Shown: positions 1 through 8,983 of the stretch, in pieces
Position numbering within the stretch: the stretch's first letter is position 1
How the letters are laid out: each line of letters opens with the position of its first letter
DNA from: Chloroflexota bacterium
GTDB taxonomy: Bacteria > Chloroflexota > Anaerolineae > UBA7937 > B3-Chlor
Assembly (NCBI GenBank): GCA_030613785.1
Contig: JAUWLF010000004.1
Span: 37,979-101,978, forward strand
Reading direction: 5' to 3'
Length of the DNA stretch: 64,000 bases
Made by a program: the position numbers and the translations under genes
The notes under the pieces: generated by a model
The model's input: only the letters and a program-made list of their open reading frames with translations
Told to the model about the DNA's origin: nothing
The model's database searches: none

Positions 1-91
1 TGGTGTGCTAAGATTGGACAAAGACCATCACTGCCCTTGAGGTAATGTGGACCGCGGAGGAGGGGGAACATCGTTGGAAATGGGGATCTGA

Positions 92-1225
92 ATGAGTGAG
101 GGTGTGAGTGTCCTGGTCACTGGAGGTGCCGGTTTCATAGGGTCCCACTTGGTGGATACCCTTGTCCACAAGGGCTACAAGGTGCGTGTATTCGACAGTC
201 TTGAGTCGCAGGTTCACGGCCCTCAAGCAGAGGTCCCTGTCTATCTCAACTCAGATGCGGAGCTGATAGTTGGCGATGTTCGGGACAGGACTGCTCTGAA
301 GGACGCGTTGGACGGGATTGAGGTCATCTTTCACTATGCGGCTGCCGTGGGTGTCGGCCAGTCGATGTACGAGATACGGCGCTACGTTGACGCCAACACT
401 CTGGGCGGGGCCAATTTGCTGGACATCTTAGCTGGCGAAGAGCATGAGGTGCGGAAACTGATAGTAGCCTCGTCTATGTCGATCTACGGAGAAGGCAAGT
501 ATGCTTGCCACACCTGCGGCGTTGCCTATCCACATTTGCGCTCCGACGATCAACTGCGCGAGCGGAAGTGGGAGATGCGTTGTCCGAGTTGTGACGAGGA
601 GATGCAGCCTCTGCCAACGGACGAAGACAAGCCTCTCCACCCCAGTTCAATCTACGCCATCACCAAGAGGGACCATGAGGAGATGTTCCTGTGCTTTGGG
701 CAAGCCTACGAGATCCCCACCGTTGCTCTGCGCTTTTTCAACGTGTATGGACCGCGCCAGGCTCTTTCCAACCCATACACCGGCGTCGCAGCGATCTTCT
801 CGGCTCGGCTTCTGAATGGCCAGGCCCCTGTTATCTACGAGGATGGTCTTCAGAGTCGTGATTTCATCCATGTCCGGGATGTTGTGCGGGCGAGCATGCT
901 CGCCATGGAGCGGGTGGAAGCCGACTACCAGGTATTGAATGTGGGCACGGGAAGAGCCTTGACGATATTCGAGATGGCACAGGTACTCATTGATACCCTG
1001 GCCAATGGGGAGATGAAGCCAGAAATCGCCGGCCGGTACAGGAGAGGAGACATCAGACACTGCTTCGCCGACATCGGGAAGATCGTAGAAACGCTGGGCT
1101 TTGCTCCTCAGGTGAGTTTTGAGGATGGCATCTCCGATCTGGTCGGTTGGGTTGGAGAGCAAGAGGCTATCGACAAGTTCCACGTAGTCGACCGGGAACT
1201 GAAGAGCAGGAAACTGGTCCTGTGA
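92..1225 (+). CDS. NAD-dependent sugar epimerase (extended SDR), dTDP-L-rhamnose 4-epimerase-like, with Zn-ribbon insert
   Basis: This 377-residue extended short-chain dehydrogenase/reductase probably epimerises a nucleotide sugar in the cytoplasm. The N-terminal Rossmann motif TGGAGFIG lies at residues 10-17, a catalytic-region serine cluster SSMS at 127-130, and the YxxxK pair is Y188/K192. The stretch RFFNVYGPRQALSNPYTG and the insert position match what I recall of dTDP-L-rhamnose 4-epimerases, so that is the best guess for substrate; other dTDP or UDP sugars remain possible. Unusually, the insert between the serine cluster and Y188 carries two CxxC pairs (C139/C142 and C164/C167), which look like a zinc ribbon. 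It opens the + strand glycan locus and is followed 21 nt later by a methyltransferase. The ATG at 92 leaves the Rossmann strand near the N-terminus, as expected. Any upstream gene lies outside the window. Confidence 0.88.
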   Translation: MSEGVSVLVTGGAGFIGSHLVDTLVHKGYKVRVFDSLESQVHGPQAEVPVYLNSDAELIVGDVRDRTALKDALDGIEVIFHYAAAVGVGQSMYEIRRYVDANTLGGANLLDILAGEEHEVRKLIVASSMSIYGEGKYACHTCGVAYPHLRSDDQLRERKWEMRCPSCDEEMQPLPTDEDKPLHPSSIYAITKRDHEEMFLCFGQAYEIPTVALRFFNVYGPRQALSNPYTGVAAIFSARLLNGQAPVIYEDGLQSRDFIHVRDVVRASMLAMERVEADYQVLNVGTGRALTIFEMAQVLIDTLANGEMKPEIAGRYRRGDIRHCFADIGKIVETLGFAPQVSFEDGISDLVGWVGEQEAIDKFHVVDRELKSRKLVL

Positions 1226-1246
1226 GAGGGTCTGTGGCAGTGTAGG

Positions 1247-2011
1247 GTGGTCGTGAATCAGGATAGAGGCCAGGAATTCAAGGAGTTCCAAAGGGAGACC
1301 TACGATAATCTCTACAGTGACCTCGATTTCGCTCTGTATAAGGTTCAGCACCCCATCCGCACGTATTTTGAACATGAAGTCATCTCCCTTGCTCTGGAAG
1401 GCCTAGAGGGCACCGCGGAGATGAGCTGCCTCGATGTTGGATGCGGACAAGGTGTGACCACATATGTGTTGAGCAAGCACTTCGAGAGGGTCATAGGTGT
1501 GGATTTCTCCTCCGGGGCCATCAAGACGGCCAGAGAATTCCTGACGGCGATGGGTGTGAGCAACGCCTGCGTACTGGTTGGCGATGTGGACAGCCTATGT
1601 CTGCCTGATAATTCCGTTGATGTCGTGCATTTCAAGGATTTCCTTCACCATACGGCCCAACCTCTGCGAGCGATGGAGAATCTGAGGAGGGTCAGCCGTC
1701 AAGGACGAATAGTGGGTGCAGAGGTCAATGGTCATTCGCCCATCATGAGCCTGTTTGGCAGGATAGCCAAGCACGAGCGCGGTCTGCTAGACAGCAACAG
1801 GAAGTGGCTGACGGATCTGGCGTTGGCAGCCGGATTCAAGGCTGTGGACATCAAGGAGTTCAGCTTCTACCCGTACCCGATGCGTATTCCGGTGATTGGG
1901 GATAGGCGACTGGCACCTTTGCTCCCGGCTGTGAGGGCCGTGGAAGCCCTCCTAGTGAAGACGCCATTGAGAAGGTATGCCAACTACTTGATCTTTGATG
2001 CTTCAAGCTGA
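1247..2011 (+). CDS. Class I SAM-dependent methyltransferase
   Basis: A 254-residue Rossmann-fold methyltransferase. Motif I is LDVGCGQG at about residues 62-69. The next acidic strand is GVDFSSGAIKTA, and VVHFKDFLHHT corresponds to the motif at the end of strand 4. The substrate is not identifiable from sequence; from its place between an epimerase and GT4 glycosyltransferases it may methylate a sugar or a lipid-linked intermediate (inference). Starts are GTG at 1247 or GTG at 1253, and neither has a strong ribosome binding site. The 3' end overlaps the next glycosyltransferase by 14 nt, so the two are probably translationally coupled. Confidence 0.87.
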   Translation: MVVNQDRGQEFKEFQRETYDNLYSDLDFALYKVQHPIRTYFEHEVISLALEGLEGTAEMSCLDVGCGQGVTTYVLSKHFERVIGVDFSSGAIKTAREFLTAMGVSNACVLVGDVDSLCLPDNSVDVVHFKDFLHHTAQPLRAMENLRRVSRQGRIVGAEVNGHSPIMSLFGRIAKHERGLLDSNRKWLTDLALAAGFKAVDIKEFSFYPYPMRIPVIGDRRLAPLLPAVRAVEALLVKTPLRRYANYLIFDASS

Positions 2012-3218
2012 GGGATGTTCGGAGCAGGTGAGGAAGGTCATCATCCTATCGCCGAGTGACATTTTCCCCCCGGTCGATGGGAACAGTGAGAACATCTATC
2101 ACATCGTCAAGTACTTGGCCCCGAGAAACGTCCTGGGATTGCTGCTCAGCCACGTCTTCTCGCAAGGCGGGCCCGTAGATCTCTCCCATTCCAATCTCAC
2201 CATCCGATATTGTCCCCCCAGCGTTTTTGATCGTCTACAGTACAAGTCCTTTTTGGTCAATCCCTTCTACTTCAAGTCCGCACACGACCTGATGCGAGAT
2301 GTGGGCGCTGACATCATCCAGTGCCAGGTGCTGTACACGATCCTCGTTGGCTACTATCTCAAGAAACGGTTCCGCAGACCTCTTGTCCTTGTGCAGGAGA
2401 ACGCCGAGTTCATCAAACAGGTGAAGTTCGAAGCGCCCCGGTACGTAACGTTCGTGTTGAGGTGGCTAGAACATCTGGCGTGCAACGTGGCGGACAGGAT
2501 CGTCGCTGTCTCTGAGGTGGACAAGAGACACATGGTGGAGCTGTACGGCATCCCTGAAGATAGGATTCACGTGATCAACCACTGCGCCGATGAAGAGACC
2601 TTCAAGTATGACAGGGATCGAGGGCGGGAAGTCAGAGCTGCCTGGGGCATAGGTGACGACGACATCGTCATGACCTATGTCGGGAAAATGGACGCTCCTC
2701 ACAACACCGCTGCAACACAGTACATAGCAGAGCGGATACACCCCGTAATTTCCTCTCGGTATCCGAATTCGAGATTCATGATCGTAGGCCAGAATTACGA
2801 ACATCTTCTCAAGTACGAGAGGGACGGCATTCTCTTCACTGGATTTGTGACCAGCAAAAGGGATGCCACACCCAACCTGGCGGACTATCTCTCGGCCTCT
2901 GACATCGTGATCGTGCCCATGGACCGGGGTTCGGGGACCAGGCTGAAGATACTGGAGGCTGCTGCTTGCTCCAGGGCCATCGTCTCCACCGAGATTGGGG
3001 CAGAAGGCCTGGAATTCGTGGACGGCGAGGAGATCCTGCTGACCAAGGACGTGGATGAGGAGTTCATCCAGTTGGTCCTGCGATTGATGGAGGATGAAGA
3101 CTTGAGGAAAGGCCTGGGCCAACGAGCCAGAAAGAGGCTCCTGTCGCGGTACAGTTGGGAGCGGGAAGTGGCTCGGCTTGAGCGAGTCTACGAGGAACTC
3201 GAGGCCGGAGCGTATTGA
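1998..3218 (+). CDS. Glycosyltransferase family 4 (GT-B)
   Basis: A cytoplasmic GT-B glycosyltransferase of 406 residues that would use a nucleotide-activated sugar. The N-terminal acceptor domain starts with IILSPSDIFPPVDGNSENIYH. The C-terminal donor domain has the family features VGKMDAPHN (start of the Glycos_transf_1 domain) and PMDRGSGTRLKILEAAACSRAIVST, which holds the E of the ExE/EX7E-type donor site. The start is uncertain: ATG 1998 overlaps the methyltransferase gene by 14 nt, TTG 1995 is also in frame, and an internal GTG near 2029 would begin just before the first beta strand. Acceptor and donor sugars cannot be told from sequence. Confidence 0.88.
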   Translation: MLQAEGCSEQVRKVIILSPSDIFPPVDGNSENIYHIVKYLAPRNVLGLLLSHVFSQGGPVDLSHSNLTIRYCPPSVFDRLQYKSFLVNPFYFKSAHDLMRDVGADIIQCQVLYTILVGYYLKKRFRRPLVLVQENAEFIKQVKFEAPRYVTFVLRWLEHLACNVADRIVAVSEVDKRHMVELYGIPEDRIHVINHCADEETFKYDRDRGREVRAAWGIGDDDIVMTYVGKMDAPHNTAATQYIAERIHPVISSRYPNSRFMIVGQNYEHLLKYERDGILFTGFVTSKRDATPNLADYLSASDIVIVPMDRGSGTRLKILEAAACSRAIVSTEIGAEGLEFVDGEEILLTKDVDEEFIQLVLRLMEDEDLRKGLGQRARKRLLSRYSWEREVARLERVYEELEAGAY

Positions 3219-3266
3219 ATCACTCGACGAGGGCACCCATCTTGGCACTAGGACGAGGACCCACAG

Positions 3267-4478
3267 TTGAGGTTTGTCGTGAGAGTCTTGGTTTCCATCT
3301 TTGAGAAACTGGTCCCCATCAGCGGCGGAGGCACGCCCCGCGTATCGAGTCTGATCAAGGCCTTCGTGGCTAGAGGCCACGAGGTCCATGTGGCTTCATC
3401 CATCGCCGTGCCCAAGAGGGAGGCCATCGACCTGCTCGGATGCCAGGATTGGCTCCCCCTTCAGGGTGTCAGCCGCCTAGGTAGATGGAAGATGCCCAAG
3501 TACACGGTGGCGTTTCCCAGCAATATGTTGCGCGTGGCCGAGCATGTTCGCAAACTCAGGCCGGACCTCGTTGTCTCTCACAACTCCATCGCCGGTTACG
3601 GAGCCTTGCTGGGAAAGAAGCTGAGTCGTCAATCACTGACCGTGCTGGATCTGACGGATCTCCTCTTCGAGTATCTTGAAGATTACTCGAAGAAGGGATG
3701 GTTGCGGGCGGTGATGAGTGGAGGGCGTCTTCTAGAGAACAAGACCATAGTGGATTCAGACAGGATTATCACTATCAGCGAGGCGATGAAAGAGATTCTT
3801 GTACAGCATGGTGCCCAAGGCGCAAGGATTGATGTTGTCTCTGACGGGGTTGACGTCAGCGTATTCCGCCCCGTGGATGGTCAAGAGTTGCGGCGCGAGT
3901 ACGCTCGGGGGGCGAGCCGTGTGATTATCTTCCATGGAGTGATCGATCCGCAGGATGATCCAGGCTTGCTGGTAGATGCCGCTCGGTTGATTCTACCGAA
4001 ACATCCTGACACCCACTTCTGGTTAGTGGGGGAAGGGAGCGCGGTTCCGGGCTTGAAGAGGGAAGTCAGCGATCACTCTCTAGAGGACAACTTCTACTTC
4101 TCAGGCTGGGTCGAGCAAAATGAGATACCGTCGTACATCTGCGCCAGCGATGTGGGCCTGGTTGTGCTACCTGACGTCTTGTCGGCTCGGGGCCGTGTCA
4201 CTCTGAAGGAGTTCGAATACTGGGCTTGCATGGTTCCTGCCATCCTGCCACGACTGCCCGCCTTGCAGGAGGTGGCTGAGGAAGGGGTGACTGCACTCTT
4301 CTATGAACCCGGCGATGAAGCCGATCTGGCTGCCAAGATAAGAGTGCTTCTCGAGGACGATGAGCTCAGGACGAAGCTGGGGAAGAATGGGTACGCTGCT
4401 GTGAGAGAGAGGTTCGAGTGGGGGATGCTTGCCAGCCGCTTCGTGGACCTGTGCGAGAAGTACGCGGGTAGAAGCTAG
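3267..4478 (+). CDS. Glycosyltransferase family 4 (GT-B)
   Basis: A 403-residue GT4-type enzyme. The acceptor-binding domain contains the glycine-rich loop KLVPISGGGTPRVSSLIKAF near the N-terminus. The donor domain has IFHGVIDPQDDPGLLVDAA, GEGSAVPGLK and the terminal GRVTLKEFEYWACMVPAILP segment, where the conserved glutamate lies. It is the second GT4 in a row and 48 nt downstream of the first, so both probably build the early part of the same cytoplasmic glycan. The start is TTG 3267 or, more conventionally placed, GTG 3279 (VRVLVSIFEKL). Donor and acceptor are unknown. Confidence 0.87.
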   Translation: MRFVVRVLVSIFEKLVPISGGGTPRVSSLIKAFVARGHEVHVASSIAVPKREAIDLLGCQDWLPLQGVSRLGRWKMPKYTVAFPSNMLRVAEHVRKLRPDLVVSHNSIAGYGALLGKKLSRQSLTVLDLTDLLFEYLEDYSKKGWLRAVMSGGRLLENKTIVDSDRIITISEAMKEILVQHGAQGARIDVVSDGVDVSVFRPVDGQELRREYARGASRVIIFHGVIDPQDDPGLLVDAARLILPKHPDTHFWLVGEGSAVPGLKREVSDHSLEDNFYFSGWVEQNEIPSYICASDVGLVVLPDVLSARGRVTLKEFEYWACMVPAILPRLPALQEVAEEGVTALFYEPGDEADLAAKIRVLLEDDELRTKLGKNGYAAVRERFEWGMLASRFVDLCEKYAGRS

Positions 4479-4495
4479 AGTCTACGGGAGGCACG

Positions 4496-5941
4496 ATGAA
4501 AGTCCTGGTGTCCAATCCGCCTTGGCCTGGTGAGGGCTACGGAGCGCGTTCAGACGTTCGTTGGCCTCACAAGAGGATGGACAAGTATCTGGAGTATCCC
4601 ATTTATCTGGCGTACATAGTGGCCGTGCTGGAGGAGGTAGGGCTGGAGGTGTGCTTCATTGACGCAGTGATGGAGGAGATGTCCATTGCCGGCTTTTCCG
4701 ACGCGGTGGCGAGGATGGGGCCTGATCTCGTTGTCATCGAATGTTCGACCCCTTCCATCAACTATGACCTGGAGACTGCCAGGACGGTCAAGGGGAGTCT
4801 GGGAGATACGTCTGTGGCCCTGATAGGCTCTCACCCCACCTTCTTCCACGAGGAGATCCTGCGGGACAACCCATCTGTGGATGCCATCTGTCGCGGAGAG
4901 GTCGAGATGACGGTGAAGGAACTGGCTCTCACCCTGGCCAGCGGACATGACCTGAGCCAGGTGGTCAGTTTGTCCTATCGGGAGGGAGGCGAAGTGCGTG
5001 TGAACCCTGATCGAGCTTTGATTCAGGACTTGGATTCCTTGCCTTTCCCGGCTCGACACATAGTCCGTCACGATGGCTACAGAGCGGCGATCTACTCAGG
5101 CGATTGTCCTACGGCCATGGTCAGCTCGCGTGGCTGTCCCTATCACTGCACCTACTGCCTATGGCCGGAGACTTTGTACGGACACAAGTTCAGGGCCAGA
5201 AGCGCTGTGAACGTGGTGGATGAGATCGAGCACGTCGTGAGAGACTACGGTGTGGATGAGATATACTTCGACGACGACTGCTTGACACTGAACAAGAAGA
5301 GGGTTCTGGAGATGTGTCAGCTCCTCTTAGAGCGCGAAATAGACGTGAAGTGGATTGTGCAGAGCCGCGTGGATACGGTTGATCGCGAGATGTTGGCGGC
5401 CATGAGAGAAGCCGGTTGCCACTACGTCCTCTTCGGTGTGGAATCCGGCTCGCCAGGAATGCTGGAGATCATGAAGAAGCGGATCTCACTGGACGAAGTG
5501 CGGGAGGCTTTCACGAACTGCCGAGAGTTGGGAATCAAGAGCCAGGCTTACTTCCTTTTTGGTGTGCCAGGTGAGACCCAGGAGAGCATTGACGAGACCA
5601 TCGAGTTCGCCAAGGAGATTGAGGCCGACAGCACCCAGTTCGCCATCGCTATTCCACATCCTGGCACTGAACTGTACGAGACTTGCGTGGAGCATGGTTG
5701 GCTAGTGTATGACGGCTGGGAGGATTTCGCGGCAGAGAACTCCCTGATCGAGACCGACCACTTGACGCGGGAGGAAGTCGAGGAGGCGAGAATGCGGGCC
5801 TACAGGAGATACTACTTCAGGCCCAGCTTTGTGGCCAAGTCGCTGTTGAGGGTACGCAGCCTTCAAGATATGAAACGTCTGTTCAGGGGCGGCAGATCCG
5901 TACTGGATCGCATATCCTTCTTCAAGAGACATGTCGGCTGA
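4496..5941 (+). CDS. B12-binding-domain radical SAM protein
   Basis: A 481-residue protein with an N-terminal cobalamin-binding-type Rossmann domain (about residues 1-150; ALIGSHPTFF lies in it) and a radical SAM TIM barrel. The [4Fe-4S] site is CPYHCTYC (CxxxCxxC) in SSRGCPYHCTYCLW, followed by DEIYFDDDC and FGVESGSPGMLEIMKKRIS, typical of the Elp3/MiaB-like radical SAM fold. The canonical DxHxxG B12-ligand motif is not seen in the N-terminal domain, so cobalamin may bind base-off without a histidine ligand, as in many class B radical SAM methylases (family knowledge). In a glycan cluster it could methylate or rearrange a sugar or the polyprenyl carrier; that is inference. ATG 4496 is preceded by GGGAGGC, a good ribosome binding site. 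Confidence 0.9.
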   Translation: MKVLVSNPPWPGEGYGARSDVRWPHKRMDKYLEYPIYLAYIVAVLEEVGLEVCFIDAVMEEMSIAGFSDAVARMGPDLVVIECSTPSINYDLETARTVKGSLGDTSVALIGSHPTFFHEEILRDNPSVDAICRGEVEMTVKELALTLASGHDLSQVVSLSYREGGEVRVNPDRALIQDLDSLPFPARHIVRHDGYRAAIYSGDCPTAMVSSRGCPYHCTYCLWPETLYGHKFRARSAVNVVDEIEHVVRDYGVDEIYFDDDCLTLNKKRVLEMCQLLLEREIDVKWIVQSRVDTVDREMLAAMREAGCHYVLFGVESGSPGMLEIMKKRISLDEVREAFTNCRELGIKSQAYFLFGVPGETQESIDETIEFAKEIEADSTQFAIAIPHPGTELYETCVEHGWLVYDGWEDFAAENSLIETDHLTREEVEEARMRAYRRYYFRPSFVAKSLLRVRSLQDMKRLFRGGRSVLDRISFFKRHVG

Positions 5942-6269
5942 CAAAGGAGGCCGGCACAGTGTGAGGTCGGTACCACTTTGCCAGGACGGCACACGGATGT
6001 GCACAGTATCCAGTAGGACAACCCTACCCTCACGGGTAGCAGGCATGGACCTGGTTTGGCTGATGTCCCTCTCTTCACAATGCCCTGCCCCGCTTCTCTC
6101 TGGGCCTGTCGGGGGTTGCACTTGTCACTCCTGACGCATCGTTCGGACCGTGTTTGCGGACAGGGATCCTCGGGACTGGAAGCAACTACCATAGGGTGGG
6201 ACATCTGTTCAGGCCGGCGTGTCCTTCTAGTGGACGCGGGAGGAACTACTGGTTACCATTGAGCATTTC
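5942..6269 (+). other. Intergenic gap of about 330 nt with no recognised gene
   Basis: The reading frames here have no recognisable domain and unnatural composition. A perfect 6-bp hairpin (CTACCC, loop TCAC, GGGTAG) lies at 6024-6039 but no T-run follows, so it is not a convincing intrinsic terminator. I found no good sigma-70-like promoter. Confidence 0.4.
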
Positions 6270-7100
6270 TTGAGATTGCCTCAACCTGTAAGCAGGGCCA
6301 TCGTGCGCTACCTCCCCATTTTCAACCTTCACCGTAGGTTGGAGGTTCGGCTACTGGACGGATGGTTGGAGGATTCCAGTGGGTACAAGGTTGTGGATGT
6401 CGGCTGTGGCCGGATCCCCTACGCGCTGAAGTTGCCGTGGGCTTCCGTTACGGCGATGGATATGTCCGTGGAGGCAGTTACCGCGGCCCAGCGTGTGACG
6501 AAACACTTGGGTTTGGATAGGACGTTTACCCATGTGGTTGGCTGTGCAACGCAGGTTCCACTCCGGGACGGTTCTGTTGATGGTGTAATCTGCAACTGTG
6601 TCCTAGAGCACATCGTGGAGGATGGATTGGCTCTTCAAGAGATGCACCGAGTGCTAAAGCCGGACGGCTTTCTCTTTCTAACCGTGGACTGCGACGAGCG
6701 CCAACTTGCTCTGGGTTGGGTGGAGCGGTTCCCGAGATGGGCCAAACGTCTGCTACTGAACGCTCCCGTCGCCTCGGGGCGCACCGTGAAAGAGGGTTTG
6801 CTATCTCATCTTGATCACCGATATGAGGTAGTCCGCCGGTACTCAGAGCACGTGCTCGGCAGTGATCTGGACAAGCAAGGCTTTGAAGTAGTCAACAACT
6901 CCTACTATCTGGTGGGGCTCGGAGCCGCCATTTTCGAGGCTGCCCATGCATTCAAATTCATGGACGTGGAGCGGGGACTAAGCAGGATGGTTTACTGGTT
7001 CATCTCGGTCTTTGCGTATCCACTAGTCATTCTCACCGAAAGAGGGGATCGCAAGGGTCATGGCTTGGCTTTCCTGGCAGTGAAGAAAGCAAGGGAATAG
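6270..7100 (+). CDS. Class I SAM-dependent methyltransferase
   Basis: A 276-residue methyltransferase with motif I VVDVGCGRIPYAL at about residues 41-53, a second acidic loop AMDMSVEAVTAA, and ICNCVLEHIVEDGLALQEMHRVLKPDG, the signature of Methyltransf_11-type enzymes. The C-terminal part includes a hydrophobic stretch (MVYWFISVFAYPLVIL, about 236-251) that may touch the membrane, which would suit a lipid-linked substrate (inference). The start is probably TTG 6270; no ATG lies near the expected N-terminus. The flippase-like gene starts 7 nt after its stop, so the two look co-transcribed. Confidence 0.83.
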   Translation: MRLPQPVSRAIVRYLPIFNLHRRLEVRLLDGWLEDSSGYKVVDVGCGRIPYALKLPWASVTAMDMSVEAVTAAQRVTKHLGLDRTFTHVVGCATQVPLRDGSVDGVICNCVLEHIVEDGLALQEMHRVLKPDGFLFLTVDCDERQLALGWVERFPRWAKRLLLNAPVASGRTVKEGLLSHLDHRYEVVRRYSEHVLGSDLDKQGFEVVNNSYYLVGLGAAIFEAAHAFKFMDVERGLSRMVYWFISVFAYPLVILTERGDRKGHGLAFLAVKKARE

Positions 7101-7107
7101 CAGAGCA

Positions 7108-8019
7108 GTGTTCCGAACACTTCAAGGCAGGGCAGCGATCGTGTGCCGGGCCCTTCAGGTTGCAGTCGTCCTCATGATTGCTGGCTTTCTATTCCGCACC
7201 CTATATGTAAGCTGGGGAGAGATTGTTGCCTATGACTGGGATCTCGACTATCGCGCCCTGATCATTGCTCTTTCCTTGATGCTGTGCGCTGCAGCCTTCT
7301 ATGCCTATCTGTGGAAGTTGGTACTGGAGCGGCTGGGCACGACCTTGAGTTACCGGAAGAGCTACCGCATATTCTTCCTGTCACAGCTTGGCCGATACAT
7401 TCCAGGGAAGATTTGGAGCATCCTGGGGTTGGTCTACCTGAGCCAGAAAGAGGGCGTTTCAGAAGTAGTATCTGGGGCGAGCGTAGTCTTGCAGTTGTTG
7501 TTACAGGTCGTCTCAGGCATAATGGTGTTTGCCGTTACCTTGCCTTTCTGGCACGGCATGGACTTGAAAACCGACTTGTACGTGCTGTTTTTCTTCTTTC
7601 TCCCGGGTTTGGTCCTGCTGCACCCGGCGGTAGTGAACCGTGGCCTGAATCTGGCCTTACGGCTGACAGGGCAGCCACGAATGGAACTGGGATGGGGGTA
7701 TGGCTATCTGCTAGGCCAACTGGGTCTGTGGGGCGTCTTTTGGCTGGTGAACGGCGTGGCTTACTATTTCCTCATTGGGTCCATATACTCCTCGACTCTT
7801 CCGCCGGTTCCGGTGTTGGCGGGGATATTCGCTGTAGCCTGGGTGGTTGGCTTTCTGAACCTCTTGACCCCGGCAGGCCTGGGAACCATGGAGGTGACGC
7901 TGGTTTTTCTCCTCAGCTTCTACTTCCCAGTCCACGTGGCAACCATCATCGCTTTGTGGACCAGGGTGGCCAGGACGGCGATCGACCTCATCTCGGCGGG
8001 GATTGCCTGGAGGCTCTGA
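7108..8019 (+). CDS. UPF0104 / LPG-synthase-like integral membrane protein (flippase-like)
   Basis: A 303-residue polytopic membrane protein of the lysylphosphatidylglycerol synthetase transmembrane-region family (AglD C-terminal-like, UPF0104). About eight hydrophobic segments are visible. The family signature region is FFLSQLGRYIPGKIWSILGLVYL, with the usual polar R/P/G/K cluster, and the C-terminal FLNLLTPAGLGTMEVTLVFLL contains the conserved PxGxGxxE motif. Such proteins are suspected to move lipid-linked intermediates or assist lipid-linked sugar transfer, but the activity is not proven. It is the first of three paralogues in the window (others at 23866 and 53153). The start is GTG 7108. 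Confidence 0.87.
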   Translation: MFRTLQGRAAIVCRALQVAVVLMIAGFLFRTLYVSWGEIVAYDWDLDYRALIIALSLMLCAAAFYAYLWKLVLERLGTTLSYRKSYRIFFLSQLGRYIPGKIWSILGLVYLSQKEGVSEVVSGASVVLQLLLQVVSGIMVFAVTLPFWHGMDLKTDLYVLFFFFLPGLVLLHPAVVNRGLNLALRLTGQPRMELGWGYGYLLGQLGLWGVFWLVNGVAYYFLIGSIYSSTLPPVPVLAGIFAVAWVVGFLNLLTPAGLGTMEVTLVFLLSFYFPVHVATIIALWTRVARTAIDLISAGIAWRL

Positions 8020-8077
8020 GGAGATGACTCTGGGGTTCCATTGGGAGTAGAGCGAGAACAGTGGAGAACACACGACA

Positions 8078-8983
8078 GTGACGGGGAATCCTGAATCGGG
8101 GACGTCACGCTGCAACTACTGTGGCGCGCGAAAGCGGAGCGCGCTTTTTGACAATGTCTATCCCAACATCATGAGATGCGATTCCTGTGGGTTGATATAC
8201 AACGCAGAAATGCCAAGCGAGGAGGAACTGGCCAGCATCTACACCGAGAAGTACTACAAGAGCAAGGACTCCCTGAAGTACGGCTACACCGACTACATGG
8301 ATGACCGAGCCAATATCGTCAAGACCGCGAGAAAGAGGCTGAGGGATATCGAGAGACTCAAGCCAGGTGGGTCCTTGCTAGACGTGGGGTGCGCCTTTGG
8401 CTTCTTTCTCGACGTGGCTCACGAGTGGGGCTGGAGGGTCACCGGCGTGGAGATATCGGAGTTCGCTGCACAGTACGCGGCGAACGAGCTGGGTCTAGAT
8501 GTGATCAATCACAACGCCGAATCCTGGGAGTATCGCGCGGGATCCTACGATGTCATCACCATGTGGGACCTCTTGGAACATCTGCGGGACCCGTTGGGCA
8601 CGCTACAGAAGCTGGCGTCAGCCTTGAAGGAGAATGGGATCCTCGTGCTGTCGACGCCCGACGTTGATAGCTTGCCCGCGAGGCTGATGAAGGAGAAGTG
8701 GTTAGGATGGCAGCTACAAAACGAGCACCTGTACTATTTCTCGTACGCTACTCTGGAGCGGATGCTGGAAGCAGCCGGCCTTGCGGTCATGAAACGCATG
8801 CACATCGGGAAACATGTGACCTTTGAGCTGTTTGCTGACCGTCTGGCGTTGTACGGGAGGACCACTGCCACCTTGTTGAGGAGCCTCAGGGGGCTGCTTC
8901 CCAGCGCTCTCAGCTTCTATGTCAACCCGATGGACATCATCTGCGTCTATGGCCGAAGCAGGAGGGACGAGGATGTCTCTTAA
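8078..8983 (+). CDS. Methyltransferase with N-terminal zinc ribbon
   Basis: A 301-residue protein with an N-terminal four-cysteine ribbon (C12/C15 and C34/C37) followed by a class I SAM methyltransferase domain. Motif I is LLDVGCAFGFFLDVA at about residues 95-109, and VITMWDLLEHLRDP marks the end of strand 4. This Zn-ribbon plus Methyltransf_23 arrangement is common in polysaccharide gene clusters, where members act on nucleotide sugars or glycans. GTG 8078 is the only sensible start, since an upstream GTG runs into a stop. The 3' end overlaps the next methyltransferase by 11 nt, so the pair is tightly coupled. Confidence 0.88.
   Translation: MTGNPESGTSRCNYCGARKRSALFDNVYPNIMRCDSCGLIYNAEMPSEEELASIYTEKYYKSKDSLKYGYTDYMDDRANIVKTARKRLRDIERLKPGGSLLDVGCAFGFFLDVAHEWGWRVTGVEISEFAAQYAANELGLDVINHNAESWEYRAGSYDVITMWDLLEHLRDPLGTLQKLASALKENGILVLSTPDVDSLPARLMKEKWLGWQLQNEHLYYFSYATLERMLEAAGLAVMKRMHIGKHVTFELFADRLALYGRTTATLLRSLRGLLPSALSFYVNPMDIICVYGRSRRDEDVS

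Noticed and set aside
647..1375. Minus-strand open frame of 242 codons
   Set aside because: It lies antisense to the epimerase, shows no domain, and is explained by the high GC content and codon use of the + strand gene.
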